DNA from: JBCAWW01 sp039024315
GTDB taxonomy: Bacteria > Bacteroidota > Bacteroidia > J057
DNA: 15,513 nucleotides
Direction: 5' to 3'
Assembly (NCBI GenBank): GCA_039024315.1
Contig: JBCCQN010000193.1
Coordinates: forward strand, 1-15,513
Below the pieces are notes generated by a model. The model ran no database searches, was not told the origin of the DNA, and was given only the letters and a program-made list of their open reading frames with translations. Positions 6,082-13,515 of this stretch are shown piece after piece. The position numbers and the translations under genes are program-made. Every line of letters begins with the position of its first letter. The first letter of the stretch is position 1.

Positions 6082-7245
6082 ATGCATAAGATTTTATTTT
6101 TCAGCTGTCTCTGTGTTTTGGGCTGCGGCTTCGCCGAACGCTCATCCCCTTCCCAAATCCTTCCGGTCAAGCAGGTGATCATGGAAGGGCTCAATCATCC
6201 TTGGAGCATTGATTTTATCTCAGCAGAAGAAGCACTAGTCAGCGAAAAGGATGGGAATCTCTTGCGAGTCAATCTTGCTACCAAACAAAAAACTGTCATT
6301 CAAAACCTACCCGAAGACCTCGTTGATAGTCTAAGAGTACGTTTTAGGGGGGATAATTCCGGTTTATTCGAGATCCGACTTCACCCTGACTTTGCTCAGA
6401 ACCAATATGTTTACCTAGCCTATGCTGCCAAACAAGGCGGGGGGATGACTACCAAGGTGATCCGAGCTAAGCTAGTCGACGATGCGTTGCGCGAAGCGCA
6501 GACTATCCTAGAAGCCAGCCCTTATACGAGAGAATATTTTCACTATGGCGGCGGTATGTGTTTTGGCGAGGATGGCAAGCTGTATATCACCGTCGGTGAA
6601 CGCTTATTCCGAGAGATTGATAGTCCTCCTCTTCCCATTGCTCAGGATGTAAGGGACAAGCGAGGCAAAATCTACCGCTTGAACGATGACGGCAGTATCC
6701 CAGATGACAACCCTGACTTCGGCTCTGACGCCGTGCCGGGACTATTTGCGATGGGGATTAGAGCCGCGCAGGGAATTTGTGTTCGCCCCGGTACGGGAGA
6801 GATTTGGTTTAGTGAGCACGGAACGATCCATGGGGACGAAATCAATTTGCTGCAGGCAGGGGCGAATTATGGTTGGCCGATTATTACTACAGGGCGCTAT
6901 CGCAGTGAAGATTTTGAACCTCCTTTTATTGAAGGAGCCGAGTACACCGATCCAATTTGGTTTTGGAAGCAAACGGTAGCGCCTACAGGCTTGTGCTTTT
7001 ATAATGGACCAGACTTCCCACTTTGGCAGGGAAATTTGTTGGTGCCCGGCCTTTCGACTGGCAGTCTTTGGCGGATTCGATTAGAGGGACAAAAGATCAA
7101 AAGCTTAGAGATGTTGTTTGCGGATGATCCCGTCCGAGCGCGCAAAGTTGCTCAAGCCCCAGATGGCAAGCTGTATCTCCTCACGGATGAAGATAATGGT
7201 AAAATTGTCCGGATCGCCCCTGATTCTGATCGCGTCTCAGATTAA
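6082..7245 (+). CDS. PQQ-dependent sugar (aldose/glucose-sorbosone type) dehydrogenase, lipoprotein
   Basis: Read from the ATG at 6082, the product is 387 residues and starts with a lipoprotein signal, lipobox VLGC with C15. An upstream GTG at 6064 would only add six residues before the signal. The body is a six-bladed beta-propeller of the soluble glucose/sorbosone dehydrogenase family: LNHPWSIDF (37-45), LHPDF (100-104), YFHYGGGMCFGEDGKLYITVGE (152-173, with H154 as the likely counterpart of the catalytic histidine), GKIYRLNDDGSIPDDNP (195-211), WFSEHG and GDEIN (242-255), and GANYGWP (260-266). Such enzymes oxidise aldoses in the periplasm using pyrroloquinoline quinone. The usual G-x-RNPQG loop reads GIRAAQG (225-231), keeping the arginine but losing the asparagine. 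No PQQ biosynthesis gene is in view. Confidence 0.88.
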   Translation: MHKILFFSCLCVLGCGFAERSSPSQILPVKQVIMEGLNHPWSIDFISAEEALVSEKDGNLLRVNLATKQKTVIQNLPEDLVDSLRVRFRGDNSGLFEIRLHPDFAQNQYVYLAYAAKQGGGMTTKVIRAKLVDDALREAQTILEASPYTREYFHYGGGMCFGEDGKLYITVGERLFREIDSPPLPIAQDVRDKRGKIYRLNDDGSIPDDNPDFGSDAVPGLFAMGIRAAQGICVRPGTGEIWFSEHGTIHGDEINLLQAGANYGWPIITTGRYRSEDFEPPFIEGAEYTDPIWFWKQTVAPTGLCFYNGPDFPLWQGNLLVPGLSTGSLWRIRLEGQKIKSLEMLFADDPVRARKVAQAPDGKLYLLTDEDNGKIVRIAPDSDRVSD

Positions 7246-7293
7246 GAATGGTTATATTTTTTTTACTAAATCATTATCTCATAAGAATCTGAT

Positions 7294-7319
7294 TGTTACA
7301 TCTATGTTAACAATAGGTC
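7294..7319 (+). promoter_or_regulatory. putative response-regulator site upstream of the PhoB-like gene
   Basis: TGTTAC at 7294 and TGTTAA at 7305 form a direct repeat with an 11-bp period, the spacing at which OmpR/PhoB-type regulators bind as tandem dimers. The following AACAATAGGTC (7309-7319) nearly repeats AACATAGGTC (8181-8190) upstream of the receptor gene. The site is about 125 bases before the regulator ATG and suggests autoregulation. Assignment is inference. Confidence 0.35.
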
Positions 7320-7442
7320 TCAGTGCCGATATGCCCTGATTTAGGCCATCGGACCGAATCGACAAATTTCACCTCTCCCAATTAAGGCCTAAGCATTATT
7401 CCCAATCACCTGCTATTTTCGAGCATATCAGCTCCTCAAATC

Positions 7443-8117
7443 ATGCAGGAAATACATGTACTCATAACAGACGATGAACCAGATATTCTGGACCTGTTGG
7501 AGTATAATTTGGAAAAAGAAGGATATCAAGTTCACCGCGCCAGCAATGGTAAAGAAGCGGTACAAAAAGCGAAGCGCTTTAAGCCAGGTATTGTCTTATT
7601 AGACATCTCAATGCCTGAGATGGACGGCATAGAGACCTGCTATCAGCTTCGGGGGATACCAGAGTTAAAAGAGACGCATATTATCTTCTTGACTGCCCGT
7701 ATAGAGGAATATGTAGAGGTTGCGGCTTTCGAAGCAGGCGGTAACGACTTCATTTCCAAGCCTATCAAACCACGAGCCCTACAAGCACGACTAAAGGCCG
7801 TAGTTGAAAGCCAATTTGCTCGTCCGGAGCATGAGGTGATCAAAATCCATGATTTGGAGCTAGATAAGAATGCATACGTTGCCCGAAGGGGCAAAGAAGA
7901 GATCTCCCTTTCCCGTCTAGAGTTTGACCTACTATACTATATGGCTCAGCGCGCAGGTAAGGTTTGCAAACGCGCCCGCCTGCTACAATCTGTATGGAAC
8001 AATTCCTACATCAAAGAGCGAACCGTCGACGTGCATATCAGACGTCTGCGCAAGGCTTTGGGAGAAGGGTATATCGAGACCTTAAAAGGAGTAGGCTATA
8101 AGTTTCGCGCAGAGTAA
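7443..8117 (+). CDS. OmpR/PhoB family DNA-binding response regulator
   Basis: A 224-residue two-component response regulator. The receiver domain (about 4-122) carries the acidic pair D10-D11, phospho-acceptor D54 in LLDISMPEMDG, T84 in FLTAR and K106 in SKPIKP, all intact. The C-terminal winged helix (about 130-224) has LSRLEFDLLYYMAQRAGKV, then ERTVDVHIRRLRKALG as recognition helix, and ends GYIETLKGVGYKF, typical of PhoB-like proteins. There is no histidine kinase gene beside it, although PhoB genes are often paired with phoR, so its partner must lie elsewhere. The next gene encodes a TonB-dependent receptor preceded by tandem repeats that could be its binding sites. A PhoB/PhoP role is plausible but not proven. 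Confidence 0.93.
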   Translation: MQEIHVLITDDEPDILDLLEYNLEKEGYQVHRASNGKEAVQKAKRFKPGIVLLDISMPEMDGIETCYQLRGIPELKETHIIFLTARIEEYVEVAAFEAGGNDFISKPIKPRALQARLKAVVESQFARPEHEVIKIHDLELDKNAYVARRGKEEISLSRLEFDLLYYMAQRAGKVCKRARLLQSVWNNSYIKERTVDVHIRRLRKALGEGYIETLKGVGYKFRAE

Positions 8118-8165
8118 GTCAGCCTCATTTGGCAGTCATGTTAGGAGCTAGCTGCGAATTCTCAC

Positions 8166-8217
8166 TCGTAACATATTCGTAACATAGGTCCCGTTTTTTT
8201 TAACCATTCGTTAAAAC
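8166..8217 (+). promoter_or_regulatory. tandem Pho-box-like direct repeats upstream of the TonB-dependent receptor
   Basis: TCGTAACATA occurs exactly twice (8166-8175 and 8177-8186), with an 11-bp period. A second pair follows: TTAACC at 8200 and TTAAAA at 8211, again 11 bp apart. ATTCGT recurs at 8175 and 8206. The half-sites resemble the TTAACA-like repeats bound by PhoP/PhoB-type regulators at 11-bp spacing. The array ends 65 bases before the receptor ATG and just after the response-regulator gene. Confidence 0.5.
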
Positions 8218-8281
8218 AAAACTTACTGACGGTTCATTTTCTCACCTGACCTTTGCCAGCGTTTACGAACCTATTTTTAAA

Positions 8282-11263
8282 ATGAACCTATCTAAATTAT
8301 TTTCAACACTTTTTGTCTGCGTCTTCGCGATGGCTGGGGTATACGGCCAAAACGGAACCATTCGCGGCAAAGTAACTTCTGCTACTACAGGAGAAATTGT
8401 TACTGGCGCCACGGTCAGGCTGATGCTCGCGGATCAAGTTCGCGGTGGCGCATACACAGATATCGAAGGGACTTATACAATTCAAGCTCCTGCCGGTACT
8501 TATGACCTCATCATCTCATTCGCTTCTTACATCAATGACACCATCAGTAATATGGTTGTCACTGCTGGAGATGTGGTTTACAATGAAACTTTACTTTCTG
8601 ACAAAGTTGCTGATGTAGTAGTCATTACTGGCCAGGCTAGTAAAAACACTTCTGGCGCCTTTGATCTTCGCAAGATGAAGGCAGATGTCGCAGTTGACGG
8701 TGTAACCAGCGATTTGATGACCAGAACGGGTGATGCGACTCTCGCCGGTGGCATGACTCGTATCGTAGGAGTTACTGTAGTTGATGGTAAGCAAGTTTAT
8801 GTGCGCGGTCTAGGTGATCGCTATACTAAGACCTTGCTCAACAACGCAGAAATTCCAGGTCTTGACCCTGACAAAAACGGGGTACAGATGGATATCTTCC
8901 CTTCTAATCTCATTGACAAAGTAGAAGTCCTCAAGAGCTTTACCCCTGATATGCCAGGTGATTTCTCTGGTGGATTGATCAATATTGTTACGAAAGACTT
9001 CCCTACAAGCTTCACCATGAGTGCCTCTGTTTCGCAGGGCTATAATACGCAAGCAAGCTTGCGCGATGGCTTTTTGACCTCAACAGAAAGTAGCAGAGCG
9101 TGGCTCGGTTTTGACGACGGCACCTTAGCCGAACCTGAGTATCTCAAAAACTTGCGCCAAAACGGAGACGGTTTGCCGACCACCCCTTTTACAACGGACC
9201 CAGAAGTGGCACAAACTATCAATGAATCATCTTCTAGTTTTCAAACTCCTATTACTCCTTTTGTGGGTAATTCGGGTTTAAATCAGAGCTATCAATTTTC
9301 GCTTGGAAATCAGACGGTAATTGGTCCTGGTCAACTCGGTTACATTGCAGGTGTTTCTTATCGCAACAACTTCAGCTTCTACGACAACCTAGTAGAGAAT
9401 CGTTATGTATTACCAGACGCTGGAGCTGCTGGTCTTAGCTACACTCGTTTATTGGACAATGAAGGTCTTCGCAGTGCCCACAATGTGCTTTGGGGTGCTT
9501 TAGCAAAGGTTTCATATAAGACCACCAATCATAAGTTTAGCTTTAACTACATGCGCAACCAGAGTCTAAACACCTCTGCTATTTACTTAGAGGGGCTAAG
9601 TTCAGACGTTGCGATTCAGATCCCAACTGACCGTACTGAGAATATTGAGGAATTAGAGTATTTCCAAACTCAAGGCAGTCGCACCTCAATCAGAGAGGTA
9701 AACACCTTTCAACTCAGTGGTAGCCATTTAATGGACAAGCTAGGAGGTACTAAGATTGACTGGATTGGCTCTTATGTGCCTTCACGTCTATTAGAACCAG
9801 ACTTCCGTTTCTTCACCAATGGTTACCAGTTTCCAAGTGGTACAACTACAGATACCTCTTTTGTTATTGCGCCTTCTTCTCACAGTTTACCAGGGCGATT
9901 CTTCCGCTCCATGGATGAAGAATTGTACAATGCCAGAATTGATATTGCAGTGCCCTTCAAGCAATGGAGTGGCCTCAAAGCTGAATTTAAGTTTGGTGCA
10001 AACTACTCCTACAAAGATCGTAGCTACGAAGAAATTCGCTATCAGTACGATCTCCGCAGTAGCCAATCATGGGATGGAAGTCCAGAATCTCTCTTTACTC
10101 AACCACGCATTGGTATCGAAGACACTATCGTCAGAATGGTTCCAGGCGGTGGACAGATTTCACGCTACGAAGCGGGTACTTTTTTGACCAACACCAGCCT
10201 AAAGCAAAATTCCTATGTAGGAGACCAAACGATCTTGGGAACCTACGCTATGGTCAAACTACCTTTGATCGAGGATAAGTTGAGATTCGTAGGTGGTGCA
10301 AGATATGAAGACACTGATGCTCAGATTATCTCTGCAGATACAGTAAACTTTGAGCCAGCTGTGCTCGATCTCCAAGACATCTTACCAACAGCTACCTTAG
10401 TCTGGACGCCTAAAGAGAAGATGAATGTACGGGTATCCGCTTATCGTACACTTGCTCGTCCAAGCTTCCGTGAGTTTAGCCCGTTGATCACCTTTGCTTT
10501 TAATGGTGATTATGAAGAGTGGGGTAATCCTGAGGTGCGTAGAACCTTAATCACCAATACAGATATCCGTTGGGAATGGTATTTCAATCTTAACGAGATG
10601 GTCTCTTTGAGTGCCTTCTACAAAGACTTTCAGGATCCGATCCAGAAGACCTTAGTGTTTGCTACTGCAAACCCTTACTTCACTTATCGCAATGTTGATC
10701 AGGCGCTTGCTTATGGTCTTGAATTCGAGTTCAAGAAGAACTTCGGTTTTATCAACGAAAAACTAAGCAAGCTTCAATTAAGCGGAAACATTTCCTTGAT
10801 CAACTCAAGAGTAGACATTGAAGAGAACGAGTATGAAGCGATCATCTCAACTGACCCAACTCGTGAGCCCTATCGCCCACTCTTTGGTCAATCTCCGTAT
10901 GCCGTTAACGGTGAGCTCGCTTACCTAGGTGATAAGACAGGAGTGAGCATTAGCTACAATGTCTTTGGTCCTCGTATGGTATTAGTCGGAGGTAGAGATG
11001 CTCCCGATGTGTACGAGCAGCCTCGTCATTCTTTAAACTTCTCTATTTCTCAAGATATCGGTAAGTACGTTTCAGTACGTTTCCAAGCCCAAAATCTGCT
11101 CAACCCTGAATATCTCTTTACGCAGAGCTATGGTGGAGTTGATCTAGGTCCTAATGGCGAGCGTACTGCATTACCAGTACAAGATTACGTTTTCCGCTCT
11201 TATACGACTGGTCGTACTTTCTCGCTAAACGTTGGCTTTAAACTCAATAAAATAAATAATTAG
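8282..11263 (+). CDS. TonB-dependent outer-membrane receptor with carboxypeptidase-regulatory-like N-domain
   Basis: A 993-residue outer-membrane transporter. A signal peptide (about 1-22, cut near VYGQ) precedes a CarboxypepD_reg-like beta-sandwich (24-110; GTIRGKVTSATTGEIVTGATV). The plug domain (about 125-240) contains YVRGLGDRYTKTLLNNAEIP (173-192), DIFPSNLIDKVEVLKSFTPD (204-223) and GGLINIVTKDFP. The rest is a 22-strand-type barrel ending RTFSLNVGFKL. It uses TonB/ExbBD energy to import a bound ligand. There is no SusD-like lipoprotein next to it, so it is not a standard polysaccharide SusCD pair. Instead a secreted T9SS beta-helix protein follows after 87 bases, probably in the same transcript. 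The substrate is not identifiable. The upstream tandem repeats suggest control by the adjacent response regulator. Confidence 0.93.
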   Translation: MNLSKLFSTLFVCVFAMAGVYGQNGTIRGKVTSATTGEIVTGATVRLMLADQVRGGAYTDIEGTYTIQAPAGTYDLIISFASYINDTISNMVVTAGDVVYNETLLSDKVADVVVITGQASKNTSGAFDLRKMKADVAVDGVTSDLMTRTGDATLAGGMTRIVGVTVVDGKQVYVRGLGDRYTKTLLNNAEIPGLDPDKNGVQMDIFPSNLIDKVEVLKSFTPDMPGDFSGGLINIVTKDFPTSFTMSASVSQGYNTQASLRDGFLTSTESSRAWLGFDDGTLAEPEYLKNLRQNGDGLPTTPFTTDPEVAQTINESSSSFQTPITPFVGNSGLNQSYQFSLGNQTVIGPGQLGYIAGVSYRNNFSFYDNLVENRYVLPDAGAAGLSYTRLLDNEGLRSAHNVLWGALAKVSYKTTNHKFSFNYMRNQSLNTSAIYLEGLSSDVAIQIPTDRTENIEELEYFQTQGSRTSIREVNTFQLSGSHLMDKLGGTKIDWIGSYVPSRLLEPDFRFFTNGYQFPSGTTTDTSFVIAPSSHSLPGRFFRSMDEELYNARIDIAVPFKQWSGLKAEFKFGANYSYKDRSYEEIRYQYDLRSSQSWDGSPESLFTQPRIGIEDTIVRMVPGGGQISRYEAGTFLTNTSLKQNSYVGDQTILGTYAMVKLPLIEDKLRFVGGARYEDTDAQIISADTVNFEPAVLDLQDILPTATLVWTPKEKMNVRVSAYRTLARPSFREFSPLITFAFNGDYEEWGNPEVRRTLITNTDIRWEWYFNLNEMVSLSAFYKDFQDPIQKTLVFATANPYFTYRNVDQALAYGLEFEFKKNFGFINEKLSKLQLSGNISLINSRVDIEENEYEAIISTDPTREPYRPLFGQSPYAVNGELAYLGDKTGVSISYNVFGPRMVLVGGRDAPDVYEQPRHSLNFSISQDIGKYVSVRFQAQNLLNPEYLFTQSYGGVDLGPNGERTALPVQDYVFRSYTTGRTFSLNVGFKLNKINN

Positions 11264-11264
11264 T

Positions 11265-11292
11265 AGGTAGAGATACCTTGGTTTTTCTACCT
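11265..11292 (+). other. small hairpin between the receptor and T9SS-protein genes
   Basis: AGGTAGA (11265-11271) and TCTACCT (11286-11292) can pair around a 14-base loop just after the receptor stop. No run of T follows, so read-through into the next gene is expected. It may mark an mRNA processing or stability element. Weak signal. Confidence 0.3.
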
Positions 11293-11350
11293 CAAGTTCT
11301 TTTGACCCATTCTATTTAAAAACTCAATCCTCAACACAAGTTAACAAGGT

Positions 11351-13078
11351 ATGAAAAACCTGTATCTCACTTTCGTAATGCTACTAAGCGGTCTAATTGC
11401 CTTCGCACAAACGACCGACACAGGAAAACCACGCGTAGCGGTTTCCGGTGCTATCCAATCGCAAACTTGGACTGCAGACAATCAGTATTTCTTGGATGGA
11501 CGTGTTTATGTCGAACCAGGTCAGACCTTGACCATCAACCCTGGAGTAGTTGTCAAAGGTAAATCTGACTCTGACCCTAACAGTGTAGGCGTATTAGTTG
11601 TACAAGCTGGTGCCAAAATCGAAGCTGTGGGAACAGTAACAGATCCTATTATCTTTACCTCTGCGCTAGACTCTATCGGAGATCCATTTGATGCTCCAAC
11701 CGACCTCAGCGCTTCTGGTTTATGGGGAGGAGTTGTGATCTTAGGCAAGGCCTGCTTGAATACCGTGCCTGATGTCCAAAACATCGAAGGAATTGGTGTT
11801 ACTCAAGCTGACTCTGTCCGTACTGTATACGGTAATGTTGATGGTACTACTTGCGATGATACTGATGACTCAGGAGCACTCAAATATGTTTCTATCCGCC
11901 ATGCAGGACAAGAAATTGCCGCCAACAACGAGTTGAACGGTCTTTCCTTAGGGGGAGTTGGTTCTGGAACAGAGATCGACTACATCGAGATCATCTACAA
12001 TACAGATGATGGTATTGAATTTTTTGGTGGCACTACCAATGTCAAGCATGCAATCGTAGCTTTTGTTGACGATGACTCTTATGACATTGACCAAGGTAAC
12101 CGTATGAAAGGTCAGTTCTGGTTTGTTCTTCAGTCTAACGATTATCCTGCAGCAGAGAAAGGTGGTGAATGGGATGGTGCCGATTCTCCTTTAGATGGTA
12201 CTCCCCTCCAGTCGCTTGAACTATTCAACGCTACATTTATCGGTGTTGTGGATAACGAAGGCAAAACCAATCGTGCGATCGATTTACGTGCAAATGGTGC
12301 TGCTGCAGTTCACAATTCAATCTTCCGCAATTTCCGCGCTGGCGTTCGTATCAACCGTAACTACGATTCTGGTACTGACTCATATCGTCGTTTCCTAGCA
12401 GGTGAGACTGCTTTCAAAAACAACCACTGGTACCAAGTAGCCGATGAGACCCTTGAAGGCATCTTTACTGTAAATGGCGATACCATCCCTAATGGTGCTT
12501 CTATCTCTGTAGAAGAAGTCAAACTTGACTCCGCCGCAGCCGCAGATAACAATTTGATTGCGACTTCTGAATTATTGGTCAATCCGCTTCCCGGAACGCC
12601 TGCCTCTTTCCCAACCTTGATGCTTGACCCACGCATTGGTCCTGGTATCCAAGGAGTAGTTGCTATGTCTGATGAGCCAGCTGATGGTTTCTTCGAAGAT
12701 GTAGATTACCCAGGTGCTTTTGCCGAAGGCAACACTAACTGGATGGCCGGATGGTCTGCTCTTTGGAGCCTAGGGTACCTAAGCGATGCGCTTTGGACAA
12801 CTTCTGTTGATAAAGCGACTGAATTGACAAGCATGAATGTTTATCCTAACCCTAACAATGGTGTCTTCACGCTTCAAGTTGACGAATTGACTGAAGGTGA
12901 ACTTGCCCTAGTATTCGTACTAGACGTAATGGGTCGTGAAGTAGCTCGTCAGGCTATCATGCCTACGGCTGGTCGTATCGAAATGGATATCGACTTAACC
13001 AACGAAGCTGCTGGTACTTATATCGTAAAAGTTGGAAGTGGCAACAAGCTTGGAACCAAGCAAGTTGTAATCCGCTAA
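11351..13078 (+). CDS. secreted right-handed beta-helix-like protein with T9SS type A sorting domain
   Basis: The 575-residue product has a Sec signal peptide (1-20, ending AFAQ) and a long beta-rich region with parallel beta-helix character: YVEPGQTLTINPGVVVKGKS (53-72), then KIEAVGTVTDPIIFTS, SGLWGGVVILGKA and further repeats such as YIEIIYNTDDGIEFFGG. Acidic loops (DDDSYDIDQGN 240-250, GGEWDGADSP 271-280) could bind metal. Two cysteines, C135 and C168, could form a disulphide. Residues 495-575 (MNVYPNPNNGVFTLQVDE to TKQVVIR) are a T9SS type A C-terminal sorting domain, so the protein should cross the outer membrane and be attached or released. No catalytic motif is recognised. It lies 87 bases behind the TonB receptor and probably delivers or captures that receptor's ligand at the surface. 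Confidence 0.88.
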   Translation: MKNLYLTFVMLLSGLIAFAQTTDTGKPRVAVSGAIQSQTWTADNQYFLDGRVYVEPGQTLTINPGVVVKGKSDSDPNSVGVLVVQAGAKIEAVGTVTDPIIFTSALDSIGDPFDAPTDLSASGLWGGVVILGKACLNTVPDVQNIEGIGVTQADSVRTVYGNVDGTTCDDTDDSGALKYVSIRHAGQEIAANNELNGLSLGGVGSGTEIDYIEIIYNTDDGIEFFGGTTNVKHAIVAFVDDDSYDIDQGNRMKGQFWFVLQSNDYPAAEKGGEWDGADSPLDGTPLQSLELFNATFIGVVDNEGKTNRAIDLRANGAAAVHNSIFRNFRAGVRINRNYDSGTDSYRRFLAGETAFKNNHWYQVADETLEGIFTVNGDTIPNGASISVEEVKLDSAAAADNNLIATSELLVNPLPGTPASFPTLMLDPRIGPGIQGVVAMSDEPADGFFEDVDYPGAFAEGNTNWMAGWSALWSLGYLSDALWTTSVDKATELTSMNVYPNPNNGVFTLQVDELTEGELALVFVLDVMGREVARQAIMPTAGRIEMDIDLTNEAAGTYIVKVGSGNKLGTKQVVIR

Positions 13079-13113
13079 TCATATAGGTTCGTATCCGATA
13101 TACCCATCGGACG

Positions 13114-13146
13114 CCCTCTCGCCCAAACAGCGAGAGGGATTTTTTT
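13114..13146 (+). terminator. rho-independent terminator after the T9SS protein gene
   Basis: CCCTCTCGC (13114-13122) pairs perfectly with GCGAGAGGG (13130-13138) across a seven-base loop, followed by a single A and then seven T residues (13140-13146). It ends the receptor/T9SS-protein transcript. Confidence 0.95.
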
Positions 13147-13155
13147 GTTCCAAAC

Positions 13156-13193
13156 TTGGGCTAATCGCGTAAAATAAGACGCGATTAGCCCAA
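13156..13193. repeat. perfect 15-bp inverted repeat without a T tail
   Basis: TTGGGCTAATCGCGT (13156-13170) and its exact reverse complement (13179-13193) flank an eight-base A-rich loop. It starts ten bases after the T run of the preceding terminator, but no run of T follows it on either strand, so it is not an ordinary terminator. It could be a protein-binding palindrome, a REP-like element or the hairpin of a small RNA. The rest of the gene-free stretch 13079-13515 holds only weak short hairpins, for example TTTGAA/TTCAAA at 13317-13332, and no convincing gene. Confidence 0.7.
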
Positions 13194-13405
13194 AATCGTT
13201 TAACTCCCCTGTAACACTAAGATATTGAAAGCTTTTCGTGGACCTAACAGGCAGATAATAAGCACTTTCTACCTTTAGGATGTAGTGAAAATCTTGATGG
13301 GTTGAATATTTGAGATTTTGAATTACTTCAAATAAAGCCCTCAAAAATCCAATGCATCGAGCCTTACTCTACGATTCAAGTTTAGGTTTATTTGGTTAAG
13401 GAAAT

Positions 13406-13492
13406 AGACGCCTTAGCGTCTTTAGGCAATTATATACGCCTACGTTCTTTGTGTAGCTCCGAAGAGCCCGGTTCTAGGGAAGGCCGGGCTTT
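13406..13492 (+). ncRNA. candidate structured leader or small RNA ending in a terminator-like hairpin
   Basis: Three short hairpins follow one another: AGACGC/GCGTCT (13406-13421, four-base loop), TAGGC/GCCTA (13423-13442), and AGCCCGG/CCGGGCT (13465-13490, 12-base loop; extended by a G-U and an A-U pair). The last is followed by the T-rich stretch TTCTTCTTTCTTC and lies only 23 bases before the ATG of the phosphoesterase gene. It could terminate a small RNA or act as an attenuator of the downstream pair. It matches no RNA family I recognise. Confidence 0.35.
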
Positions 13493-13500
13493 CTTCTTTC
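13463..13500 (+). terminator. terminator-like hairpin immediately upstream of the phosphoesterase gene
   Basis: A nine-pair stem is built on AGCCCGG (13465-13471) and CCGGGCT (13484-13490), with 12 loop bases and a U/C-rich tail to 13500. The strong upstream terminator at 13114-13146 already closes the preceding operon, so this second element more likely acts on transcripts that start inside the gap. The tail is interrupted by C residues, so its efficiency is uncertain. Confidence 0.5.
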
Positions 13501-13515
13501 TTCAACATTGATCAA

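Noticed and set aside
13075..13344. Minus-strand open frame of 89 codons in the gap after the T9SS protein gene
   Set aside because: It runs through the terminator and the 15-bp inverted repeat, shows no recognisable motif and has no promoter or partner, so it is taken as chance.
13425..13492. Possible tRNA-like fold before the phosphoesterase gene (GTAGCTC and GGTTCTA words)
   Set aside because: No acceptor stem, anticodon arm or proper T-loop can be drawn.
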